Assembly (NCBI GenBank): GCA_045046885.1
Contig: JASFYX010000021.1
Span: 1 to 64,000, forward strand
Origin: CG1-02-35-72 sp045046885
Lineage (GTDB): Bacteria > Bacteroidota > Bacteroidia > Flavobacteriales > Flavobacteriaceae
Length of the DNA stretch: 64,000 nucleotides
Direction of reading: 5' to 3'
A program made the translations under genes and the position numbers. The notes under the pieces are model-generated. The model made no database searches, was not told the DNA's origin, and was given only the letters and a program-made list of their open reading frames with translations. Numbering within the stretch: the stretch's first letter is position 1; each line of letters starts with the position of its first letter. Positions 8,182 through 16,107 of this stretch are shown piece by piece.

Positions 8182-9237
8182 TTATAATATTTCATTTAAC
8201 ATTTTAACATACAATGCTATACCTTCTTCAATTTCTTTGATGTAAATAAATTCATCCGCCATATGCGAGCGCAAACTATCGCCCGGCCCTAATTTTAACG
8301 ATGGACGACTCAAAATCGACTGGTCTGATAAGGTTGGCGACCCATAAGTTTGCCTACCCAATTTAAGACCTGCCTGTACCACCGGATGATTTTTATCTAT
8401 AGCCGAAGAATTTAACCGCAACGACCGCTCTTTGACGTCCGATTTTAAATGTTCTTTGACAATATTCAAAACTTCTAAATTAGTATAAGCATCTGTAACC
8501 CTAACATCTACCACAAAATGACACTTAGCCGGAATAACGTTGTGTTGCTTGCCGGCATCTATTTGTGTGACCGTCATTTTTACTTTTCCTAAAGTCTCTG
8601 ACAGCTTGGGGAATTCAAAATTTTCTATCCATTTAATATCTTTCAACGCTTTATAAATTGAATTATCACCAATGCCGTGAGCCGCATGACCGGGTGTCCC
8701 CGAAGCTTCGCAATCTAAAACCAACAAGCCTTTTTCGGCGATGGCTAATTGCATTAAAGTAGGTTCACCAATGATGGCAAAATCAATTGGCGGAATAATT
8801 TTTAACATACTGTTTAGTCCATTTTTTCCTGAACTTTCTTCTTCGGCAGAAGCCACATAAACCAAGTTGTATTTCAGGTTTTTCTCGTTGTAGTAGTGGG
8901 TAAAACACGCCAACAAACTCACCAAGCAGCCACCAGCATCGTTACTACCCAAACCGTATAATTTCCCGTCTGACACTTCGGCTTTAAACGGGTTTTTTGT
9001 GTAGGCTTTGTTGGGTTTTACCGTATCGTGATGCGAGTTGAGCAATATGGTTTTTTTAGCCAAATCGAAATATTTGTTTGCAGCCCATACGTTATTGTTG
9101 TCTGCCTTAAAATCGATTTGATGGTTTATACACCATTGCTTTATCAGCTTTGCCGTATCGTGTTCTTCGCCCGAAAACGACCGTGTCTCTATTAAATTTT
9201 TAAGCAAATTTATCGCCTCTTGTTGTAGTTGTTTCAT
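8182..9237 (-). CDS. argE: M20-family deacylase, ArgE-like (acyl-citrulline/ornithine deacylase)
   Basis: Predicted zinc hydrolase that removes the acetyl or succinyl group from the blocked intermediate of arginine synthesis. Metal-site residues of the M20 family are visible: H69-x-D71 (NSHHDTVKP), D100 (GSNDAGG), E132-E133 (SAEEES) and E158 (GEPT). Length is 351 residues. The assignment to ArgE rather than DapE comes from the operon: it lies between argB and argH, and shares one base with argB. In Bacteroidota the carbamoyltransferase acts on blocked ornithine, so the natural substrate is probably N-acyl-citrulline. That last point is inference. Confidence 0.85.
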   Translation of the reverse strand: MKQLQQEAINLLKNLIETRSFSGEEHDTAKLIKQWCINHQIDFKADNNNVWAANKYFDLAKKTILLNSHHDTVKPNKAYTKNPFKAEVSDGKLYGLGSNDAGGCLVSLLACFTHYYNEKNLKYNLVYVASAEEESSGKNGLNSMLKIIPPIDFAIIGEPTLMQLAIAEKGLLVLDCEASGTPGHAAHGIGDNSIYKALKDIKWIENFEFPKLSETLGKVKMTVTQIDAGKQHNVIPAKCHFVVDVRVTDAYTNLEVLNIVKEHLKSDVKERSLRLNSSAIDKNHPVVQAGLKLGRQTYGSPTLSDQSILSRPSLKLGPGDSLRSHMADEFIYIKEIEEGIALYVKMLNEIL

Positions 9238-10019
9238 TATTCTAAACTTAATGTGGTATGTAAACTATCTGTGTGTGATACCAGCGAGGCATCGCCTATT
9301 TTAACCTGATAAACGCCTTTTTCTAAGGCTCTAAAACAGTTGTGTAATTTGGGCAACATGCCTTCAGAAATTTTGGCGTCGTCTAACAATTTTTCATAAT
9401 CTTTTAAGTTGATTTCTGTTATAACCGATGCCTTGTTATTGGTATCGTTTAACACCCCTTTTAACTCAAAAATATAATCCAATTCTACTTGGTAAAAATC
9501 GCTCAAAGCAGCCGCCATTTCAGCGGCAATGGTATCGGCATTGGTATTGAGTAATTGTCCTTTATTGTTGTGAGATATAGCACAAAAAACAGGTGTTAAA
9601 CCATTGTCTAAAAACAACTTAATGTTTTTAGCATTAACATTTATAATATCGCCTACAAAACCATAATCGATGTGCTTTACAGGTCTTTTCGCGGCTAAAA
9701 CCACATTGGCATCGGCGCCCGTAAGTCCTACAGATAGAGTATTGCATGCTTGCAAGTGCGCCACAATGTTTTTATTTATGAGTCCCGCATAAACCATTAC
9801 AGCTACATCTAAATTATCTTTATCGGTTAGGCGTCTGCCTTTGTACATTGTGGGCTTTAAGCCCAATTTATTGGCCAATTTTGTGGCCGATTTACCACCG
9901 CCATGTACCAGTATTTTAGGCGCTTCCAGTAGTGCAAAATCATTTAAAAATGTGCTGAGTTGCGACTCATTTTCAATAATATTACCACCTATTTTTACTA
10001 TTTTAAGTGTTTGTTTCAT
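9237..10019 (-). CDS. argB: N-acetyl(acyl)glutamate kinase ArgB
   Basis: Phosphorylates the N-acylated glutamate side chain, the second step of arginine synthesis. The 260-residue amino acid kinase shows the Lys-Gly-Gly phosphate loop KIGGNI (near residue 10) and LVHGGGKSATKLANKLG, with downstream GLTGADANVV. It is about 20-30 residues shorter than many ArgB proteins; the N-terminal helix found in arginine-sensitive hexameric forms is absent, so arginine feedback may not act here (inference). It overlaps the argE-like gene by one base and follows argF' after 20 bases. Confidence 0.93.
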   Translation of the reverse strand: MKQTLKIVKIGGNIIENESQLSTFLNDFALLEAPKILVHGGGKSATKLANKLGLKPTMYKGRRLTDKDNLDVAVMVYAGLINKNIVAHLQACNTLSVGLTGADANVVLAAKRPVKHIDYGFVGDIINVNAKNIKLFLDNGLTPVFCAISHNNKGQLLNTNADTIAAEMAAALSDFYQVELDYIFELKGVLNDTNNKASVITEINLKDYEKLLDDAKISEGMLPKLHNCFRALEKGVYQVKIGDASLVSHTDSLHTTLSLE

Positions 10020-10039
10020 CTTCTAATTAAATTAACGCT

Positions 10040-11038
10040 TTATTTTCCTTCGACGCCGCTCCCGCCTAGGTCGGGCAGGTAGGATGACTTTGGTATATTT
10101 TCTAATATTTTTTTTAATACAATCTGTGCAGCAAAAGTCCTGTTATGGGCTTGCTGTATAACCAACGATGCTTTCGAATCTAAAACGGCATCGGCTACAA
10201 CCACATTACGTCTTACGGGTAAACAATGCATAAATTTGGCTTGATTTGTCAAATTCATTTTCTCCTGTGTTATTTGCCAATCGGCATCAGTTTTTAAAAC
10301 TTTTCCGTAATTGTTAAAAGCACTCCAGTTTTTAGCATAGATAAAATCGGCATTTTTAAAAGCCTTATTTTGATTGTATTCAATTGTAGCATTTTGTGTA
10401 ATAGCCGTATCGAGTTCATACCCTTTTGGATGTGTGATAACGAATTCGGCTTCTTGCATCTGCATCATTTCTATAAACGAATTGGCCACGGCATGCGGTA
10501 ATGCCTTTGTATGTGGCGCCCAAGTGAACACTACTTTTGGCTTGGATTTTGTTTTAAATTCTTCAATCGTTATAGCATCGGCCAAAGCCTGTAAAGGATG
10601 TCCTGTAGCACTCTCCATATTTATAAGCGGAATGGTTGCGTATTTTAAAAAGCCATTAATAACTTTATCTTGAGCATCTTCTTCTTTATCTTTAAGTTGT
10701 GCAAAAGCGCGTACTGCCAACACATCGCAATACTGAGACACAACTTGCGCTGCTTCTTTAATGTGTTCAGATTTTGAACCGTTCATAACAGTACCATCTT
10801 CAAATTCAAGCGACCAACCTTCGTTGTTAAAATTCATAACAATAACATGCATACCTAAATTTAAGGCCGCTTTTTGGGTGCTCAATCGGGTTCTTAAACT
10901 CGGATTAAAAAATAATAACCCTAAGGTTTTGTTTTTACCTAATTGCTGATTTTTACACGGGTTTTCTTTGAGTAAGATAGCTTCTGAAGCTATCTTTTTT
11001 AAGTTATCTACATCAGTTATTTTTATAAAATTAATCAT
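10040..11038 (-). CDS. argF': N-acetyl/N-succinyl-ornithine carbamoyltransferase ArgF'
   Basis: Transfers carbamoyl phosphate to blocked ornithine. The carbamoyl phosphate motif is F-x-N-P-S-L-R-T-R (43-51), and HCLPVRRNV near 280 is a conserved substrate loop. The EFEDGTVMNG loop places it with the acyl-ornithine enzymes AOTCase/SOTCase rather than classic OTCase. The position that is Glu92 in Xanthomonas AOTCase and Pro90 in Bacteroides SOTCase (as I recall) is Ser90 here, so the acyl group cannot be told from it. The last residues (YLPDLGGSGVEGK) are encoded by a GC-rich palindromic stretch and may be an acquired tail. The gene overlaps argD by 8 bases. Confidence 0.92.
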   Translation of the reverse strand: MINFIKITDVDNLKKIASEAILLKENPCKNQQLGKNKTLGLLFFNPSLRTRLSTQKAALNLGMHVIVMNFNNEGWSLEFEDGTVMNGSKSEHIKEAAQVVSQYCDVLAVRAFAQLKDKEEDAQDKVINGFLKYATIPLINMESATGHPLQALADAITIEEFKTKSKPKVVFTWAPHTKALPHAVANSFIEMMQMQEAEFVITHPKGYELDTAITQNATIEYNQNKAFKNADFIYAKNWSAFNNYGKVLKTDADWQITQEKMNLTNQAKFMHCLPVRRNVVVADAVLDSKASLVIQQAHNRTFAAQIVLKKILENIPKSSYLPDLGGSGVEGK

Positions 11039-12161
11039 CTAATAATTCTTTTAAAGCATTAATAAATATGTCAATTTGTGCTGTTGTAATATTTAGTGGC
11101 GGTAAAATGCGCAACAATTTTTTGTTATTGGCGCCTCCCGTAAAAATGTGCTTGCCATAAATAAGTTTTTTGCGAAGTTCGCTCACTTCAAAGTCAAATT
11201 CAAGACCTAACATTAGCCCTCTTCCTTTAACTTTTATAACTTGTTTAACCGATTTAATTTGTTCTAAAAAATACTGACTGACTTCATTTACATTAGTAAT
11301 TAAATTTTCTTCCCCCATAATTTCCAACACGGTTAAAGCCGCTGTACAAGCTAAATGATTGCCGCCGAAAGTAGTGCCGAGCATGCCGAATTCAGCCTTA
11401 ATTTTATCTGAAATCAAAACACCTCCAATGGGAAAACCATTGCCCATACCTTTAGCCGTTGTAATAATATCGGGTTGCATGCCGTGGTGCTGAAAAGCAA
11501 AAAATTTGCCACTTCTGCCATAACCCGATTGCACCTCGTCTAAAATTAAAAAGACCTTGTGTCTTTTACAGGTTTGCTCAAGTTCTTTAAAGAAAGTAGT
11601 TGTTCCCTCATCTAAACCACCAACCCCCTGAATACCTTCAACAATTACTGCTGCTACATCGCCTTTTTGTAATTCTTGCTCAACCAATTCAATGGCATTC
11701 AAGGGTAAAAAAGTGGTTTTTTGTTGTTTATTTAATGGGGCGTTAATTTTAATATTATCTGTAACCGCAACCGCAGCAGATGTGCGGCCATGAAACGCAT
11801 TTTTAAAGGCTACAACCCTGCTTTTACCTGTTTTAAACGACGCTAATTTCAAAGCATTTTCGTTGGCTTCAGCGCCCGAGTTGCACAAAAAAAGATTGTA
11901 ATTGTCACAATCAGAAATTTGTCCTAATTTTTTTGCTAATTTTTCTTGTAATGGATTCTCAACAGCATTAGAATAGAACCCAATTTTTGACAATTGGTTT
12001 GTTAATTTAGATACATAATTGGGATGAGTATGACCCACAGAAATAACCCCATGACCTCCATATAAATCTAAATATTTAGTACCCTTTTCATCCCACACAT
12101 AAGCACCTTCTGCCCTTGTTGGGGTCACATTATAAAGCGGATAAACCTTAAATAAGTCCAT
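11031..12161 (-). CDS. argD: Acyl-ornithine aminotransferase ArgD
   Basis: PLP-dependent class III aminotransferase that makes N-acyl-ornithine from the semialdehyde and glutamate. The 376-residue protein has NSGAEANENALKLA, the carboxylate/PLP pocket ILDEVQSGYGRSG and the PLP lysine in TTAKGMGNGFPIGG. The context (proC and argC upstream, argF' overlapping downstream by 8 bases) fixes the role in arginine synthesis. Whether the substrate is acetylated or succinylated is open, as for its neighbours. Confidence 0.94.
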   Translation of the reverse strand: MDLFKVYPLYNVTPTRAEGAYVWDEKGTKYLDLYGGHGVISVGHTHPNYVSKLTNQLSKIGFYSNAVENPLQEKLAKKLGQISDCDNYNLFLCNSGAEANENALKLASFKTGKSRVVAFKNAFHGRTSAAVAVTDNIKINAPLNKQQKTTFLPLNAIELVEQELQKGDVAAVIVEGIQGVGGLDEGTTTFFKELEQTCKRHKVFLILDEVQSGYGRSGKFFAFQHHGMQPDIITTAKGMGNGFPIGGVLISDKIKAEFGMLGTTFGGNHLACTAALTVLEIMGEENLITNVNEVSQYFLEQIKSVKQVIKVKGRGLMLGLEFDFEVSELRKKLIYGKHIFTGGANNKKLLRILPPLNITTAQIDIFINALKELLDD

Positions 12162-12172
12162 TTTATTTATTT

Positions 12173-12967
12173 TTAAATCTTATTAATTTTTTCAAACGAC
12201 GTTACCAAGCCTTTTATTAAGGCGGCACTTAAACCTTGTTGTTCCATTTCGTTTAAACCCGAAATGGTACAGCCACTTGGTGTGGTAACTTTATCAATTT
12301 CTTGTTCGGGATGATTGCCAGATTTCACTAGCAAACTAGCCGCCCCCAAACAAGTTTGCATGGCCAATTCTTGGGCTTTTTTAGCTTCAAATCCCAATTG
12401 AACTGCTCCTTGCGCTGTGGCGCGAATTAATCGCATCCAAAAAGCAATACCGCTAGCGCAAATTACTGTGGCTGCTTGCATTAACTTTTCATCAATACAC
12501 ATTGTGGCACCCAAAGCTTCAAAAATTGTTTTGGCTATGTCTATTTTTTTTGCGCCTTTTTCATTGGCACTCAAACAGGTCATAGATTGCCCAACTGCTA
12601 TGGCGGTATTGGGCATACTTCTAATAATGCCGATTTCATTTTTTAAAACTTTTTCAATGTCATTTATTTTTCTACCTGTTACACAAGAAATTACTATATG
12701 TTTTGCTGGATTTAAAACACCTTTAATTTCTTCTAAAACACTTTGTAATTGATTAGGCTGAACCGTAATTAAAATGATATCTGAATCTTCTACTGCTTTT
12801 TTGTTATCCGATAAAACAGTCACTTTTGACAATTTTTTAAGAGATTCTAAAGAGCTTGTATTCCTTTTGGTTAAAAACAATTGTTCATAATTAAATTGAC
12901 TCTGATTCAATACACCTAGTGCAATTGAATATCCTAAATTTCCTGTTCCTATAATAGCTATTTTCAT
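12173..12967 (-). CDS. proC: Pyrroline-5-carboxylate reductase ProC
   Basis: Reduces pyrroline-5-carboxylate to proline with NAD(P)H. The 264-residue protein has the N-terminal Rossmann motif IGTGNLGYSIALG (5-17) and the C-terminal P5CR signature spanning EQEIDKVTTPSGCTISGL. Length is typical. It lies between argC and argD, with gaps of about 11 bases, so it is co-transcribed with arginine genes. No proA or proB is present in the window, so proline precursor either comes from proBA elsewhere or through ornithine metabolism. Confidence 0.94.
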   Translation of the reverse strand: MKIAIIGTGNLGYSIALGVLNQSQFNYEQLFLTKRNTSSLESLKKLSKVTVLSDNKKAVEDSDIILITVQPNQLQSVLEEIKGVLNPAKHIVISCVTGRKINDIEKVLKNEIGIIRSMPNTAIAVGQSMTCLSANEKGAKKIDIAKTIFEALGATMCIDEKLMQAATVICASGIAFWMRLIRATAQGAVQLGFEAKKAQELAMQTCLGAASLLVKSGNHPEQEIDKVTTPSGCTISGLNEMEQQGLSAALIKGLVTSFEKINKI

Positions 12968-12978
12968 TTGTTTATATT

Positions 12979-13956
12979 TTAAAATGCAGATGCTTTGAGT
13001 TGAAGTCCTTCAGTTTCATCAAGACCACACATGAGATTCATATTCTGAATGGCTTGTCCCGACGCCCCTTTTAATAAATTATCTATCACCGTTGTTATTA
13101 ATAATGTGTTTTTATATTTCTCTAAATGGATAAAACAGTTGTTTGTATTGATTACTTGTTTTAGATAAACCCCCTTTTTTGACACTTGTGTAAAAGGAGC
13201 CGATTCATAAAAACCTTCATATATTTCATAAGCTTCTTCTAACGATCTATCAAAATCTAAATACACCGAAGCAAAAATACCACGGGCAAAATTCCCCCTG
13301 TTGGGGATAAAAAACAATTCATTATTAAATGACGATTGCGTTTTTTTGAGACTCTCGTTGATTTCGCCCAAATGCTGATGTATAAAGGCTTTGTAGACCG
13401 AAAAATTATTATTACGCCAACTAAAATGTGTGGTAGCCCCCGGCGTAACGCCGACACCTGTAGCGCCAGTTGTAGCGTTAATGTGTACCGAACTTTTTAG
13501 TAAATTACCGTTCGCTAAAGGCAATAAAGCCAACTGAATAGCCGTAGCAAAACAACCCGGATTGGCAATATTTTGGGCGTGTTTTACAGCCTCTTTTTGC
13601 AATTCTGGTAAACCATACACAAAAGATTTACCTTGAAAATTAGCTTCTTGTGTCAATCTGAAATCCTGACTTAAATCGATTATTTTTGTATGCTTAGAAA
13701 AAGTATTTTTTTCTAAAAAGATTTTAGAATTGCCATGACCCAAACACAAAAACAACACATCTACTGCTGGATTTATTTTATCTGTAAACTTTAAATCGGT
13801 ACTACCCAATAAGTCTTGATGAACGTCATAAATATAATTACCCGCATTTGAGGTACTGTACACAAAATTGAGTACTCCTTTTTTATGGTTTAACAAAACC
13901 CTTATCAATTCGCCAGCCGTATAACCCGCGCCGCCTATTATGCCTACTTGTATCAT
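12979..13956 (-). CDS. argC: N-acyl-gamma-glutamyl-phosphate reductase ArgC
   Basis: NADPH-dependent reductase that forms the N-acylglutamate semialdehyde. The 325-residue protein starts with the Rossmann motif GIIGGAGYTAGEL (5-17) and has the catalytic cysteine C135 in NPGCFATA. The later HQHLGEI motif with its conserved His is also present. The start overlaps the argG stop by four bases (ATGA), so translation is coupled. Third gene of the operon. Confidence 0.95.
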   Translation of the reverse strand: MIQVGIIGGAGYTAGELIRVLLNHKKGVLNFVYSTSNAGNYIYDVHQDLLGSTDLKFTDKINPAVDVLFLCLGHGNSKIFLEKNTFSKHTKIIDLSQDFRLTQEANFQGKSFVYGLPELQKEAVKHAQNIANPGCFATAIQLALLPLANGNLLKSSVHINATTGATGVGVTPGATTHFSWRNNNFSVYKAFIHQHLGEINESLKKTQSSFNNELFFIPNRGNFARGIFASVYLDFDRSLEEAYEIYEGFYESAPFTQVSKKGVYLKQVINTNNCFIHLEKYKNTLLITTVIDNLLKGASGQAIQNMNLMCGLDETEGLQLKASAF

Positions 13957-15140
13957 AATTCTTTATTTACACTGTGATATATTTTATTGGCTGTACCCAA
14001 AACTTTAATAAAACCTTTGGCTTCATCAGCTGTCCAAGCTTTATTGGTCTCACCGTATTCGCCAAATTTAGATGTCATTAAATCGTGTTTAGAGTCAATA
14101 CCATTCAAACTAAAATGATATGGTTTTAGCGTTACAAAAACCTCACCCGTAACCGTCTTTTGAGAATCTTCTAAAAAGGCTTCTATGTTTCGCATAACAG
14201 GCTCAAAATACTGTCCATCATGTAACAACATGCCGTACCAAGAAGCCAGTTGTTCTTTTAAGTTTTGTTGCCATTTGCTCAACACATGTTTTTCTAATAA
14301 ATGATGGGTTTTAATGGTAATAATTGCCGCAGCCGCTTCAAAACCAACCCGACCTTTTATGCCCACAATAGTATCGCCCACGTGAATATCGCGGCCTATG
14401 GCGTATTTAGAAGCCAAGGTCTCGAGTTTTAAAATGGTATTGACCGGTGTATCTATTTCGTCGTTAAGTCCTACCAATTCGCCTTTTTTAAAATGCAGTT
14501 TAATAGTTGTTGGTACTGTTTTTTCTAGGGGACTTGGATAAGCTTCTTCGGGTAATGCTTGATGCGATGTCAGAGTTTCTACACCCCCAATACTTGTCCC
14601 CCAAATACCTTTATTTATAGAATATTTTGCTTTTTCCCAAGCATAGTCAACGCCCCATTTTTTAAGTTGCGTAATTTCATCTTGTCTAGATAATTTTAAA
14701 TCTCTGATAGGCGTAATAATTTCAATTTCGGGGGCAATTATTTGAAAAATCATGTCGAATCGCACCTGATCATTTCCGGCACCCGTACTACCATGGGCTA
14801 TGTATTTTGCACCAATTTCTTTAGCGTATTTAACCACTTCAATAGCCTGAAAAACCCTTTCGGCACTTACAGAAAGTGGATAGGTATTATTTTTTAACAC
14901 ATTGCCATAAACCATATATTTAATGGCTTTGTTATAATAAGTCTCCAAAATATTTTTATTTATATGAGATTTTACGCCTAAATCGTAAGCCTTTTTAGTG
15001 ACTTTCTCTAATTCGTTTTCAGAAAAACCGCCCGTATTTACCAAGCAACTGTAAACTTCTAAATTGAGTTCGTTTTTTAAATATTTTACGCAAAAGGAAG
15101 TGTCTAAACCACCGCTGAATGCTACTACTACTTTTTCCAT
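13953..15140 (-). CDS. argG: Argininosuccinate synthase ArgG
   Basis: Joins citrulline and aspartate using ATP. The 395-residue protein opens with the ATP pyrophosphatase P-loop AFSGGLDTSFC (8-18), and AHGSTGAGNDQVRF is the citrulline/aspartate binding block. It follows the GNAT gene by one base and overlaps argC by four bases. ArgG is the conserved second gene of this flavobacterial arginine operon. Confidence 0.96.
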   Translation of the reverse strand: MEKVVVAFSGGLDTSFCVKYLKNELNLEVYSCLVNTGGFSENELEKVTKKAYDLGVKSHINKNILETYYNKAIKYMVYGNVLKNNTYPLSVSAERVFQAIEVVKYAKEIGAKYIAHGSTGAGNDQVRFDMIFQIIAPEIEIITPIRDLKLSRQDEITQLKKWGVDYAWEKAKYSINKGIWGTSIGGVETLTSHQALPEEAYPSPLEKTVPTTIKLHFKKGELVGLNDEIDTPVNTILKLETLASKYAIGRDIHVGDTIVGIKGRVGFEAAAAIITIKTHHLLEKHVLSKWQQNLKEQLASWYGMLLHDGQYFEPVMRNIEAFLEDSQKTVTGEVFVTLKPYHFSLNGIDSKHDLMTSKFGEYGETNKAWTADEAKGFIKVLGTANKIYHSVNKEL

Positions 15141-15141
15141 T

Positions 15142-15759
15142 TTATTGTACTTTTTTCTTTAAAAATAAAGTTTGTTTTATATTTTTTAATCGGTTTAAAA
15201 CCTTAGAATTGTATTTCTTTTTAGCCAACTTTTTTTTGCTTTTAGCATCGTAAAGCATGCCCGTACACAAACACATCGTTTTATTTGTTCGTGTGAGGAT
15301 GTCATAATTTTTGCACGTTTTGCAACCCTCCCAAAAAGTTTCGTCTTTTGTCAGTTCAGAAAAGGTGACGGGATGATATCCCAATTCATAATTGATTTTC
15401 ATAACAGCCAAACCTGTGGTAATTCCGAATATTTTGGCCTTGGGATACTTGCTTTTAGAATGTTCTAAAATTTTCTTTTTAATCTTTTTGGCCAATCCTT
15501 GGTTTCTAAAATCAGGATGCACTATGAGTCCGGAATTCACAACAAAAGCCTTATTATCCCAAACTTCGATGTAACAAAACCCTGCAAAAGATTCACAATC
15601 AATAGCAATTATAGCATTGCCGTTTTTTATTTTTTTGGTGATATAAGCCGTTGATCTTTCGGCAATACCTGTCCCTCTTACCGCAGCAGATTCTTTTATG
15701 GTTTTACAAATAATCCCCACATATTTTAAATGGGATTCGTTAGCTATAACAACTTGCAT
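15142..15759 (-). CDS. GNAT acyltransferase heading the arginine operon (candidate N-acylglutamate synthase)
   Basis: A 205-residue GNAT protein. The acyl-CoA loop is R85-N-Q-G-L-A90 preceded by GLIVHPDF, and an N-terminal block SAAVRGTGIAERS (24-36) may contact substrate. The C-terminal part carries a Cys cluster, C146-x-x-C149 and C163-x-C165, that could bind zinc, followed by a very basic tail. It is the first gene of an operon with every later arginine step but no argA or argJ. Acylation of glutamate by acetyl- or succinyl-CoA is therefore the natural guess. The fold is clear; the substrate is inferred from position. It lies one base before argG. Confidence 0.72.
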   Translation of the reverse strand: MQVVIANESHLKYVGIICKTIKESAAVRGTGIAERSTAYITKKIKNGNAIIAIDCESFAGFCYIEVWDNKAFVVNSGLIVHPDFRNQGLAKKIKKKILEHSKSKYPKAKIFGITTGLAVMKINYELGYHPVTFSELTKDETFWEGCKTCKNYDILTRTNKTMCLCTGMLYDAKSKKKLAKKKYNSKVLNRLKNIKQTLFLKKKVQ

Positions 15760-16107
15760 TGTTTTACTTTTTTAATTAAATTTTAATATTTTTAAGTGTC
15801 TCGAAGGGGAAAACGAGCGCATCGTTTTCAAAAGAATATCACGCCCAAACGGGGCGACGACGGGGAGAAAAGCGTACAACTATACTATCCGAATTAAATA
15901 AATTCTGATTTAAAAAAGCTGATTTGTAAGATAAAAGTTGCAAAATAAAAGGGTGAAATGAAAATTAATAAACTGTTTTTTGTTCTGTGACGTTAGCGTA
16001 CACAGCGGCGGCGCATACCCAAGGGGCGCGGGAAATTAACAGTATTATTTGAAGTAATTATTTTCATCGAGGCAATATTACGTAAAAATTTGATACCTAA
16101 AAACATT
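15760..16107. other. Intergenic region with GC-richer hairpins upstream of the arginine operon
   Basis: The 348 bases between ilvA and the arginine operon hold no convincing gene. Hairpins occur at 15809-15829 (GAAAACGA, 5-base loop, TCGTTTTC) and 15842-15856 (CGCCC...GGGCG), and a GC-rich patch lies at 15987-16033. No TAnnTTTG box could be assigned. The sequence is probably the 5' leader of the arginine operon plus the end of the ilv transcript, possibly with repeat debris. Confidence 0.45.
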
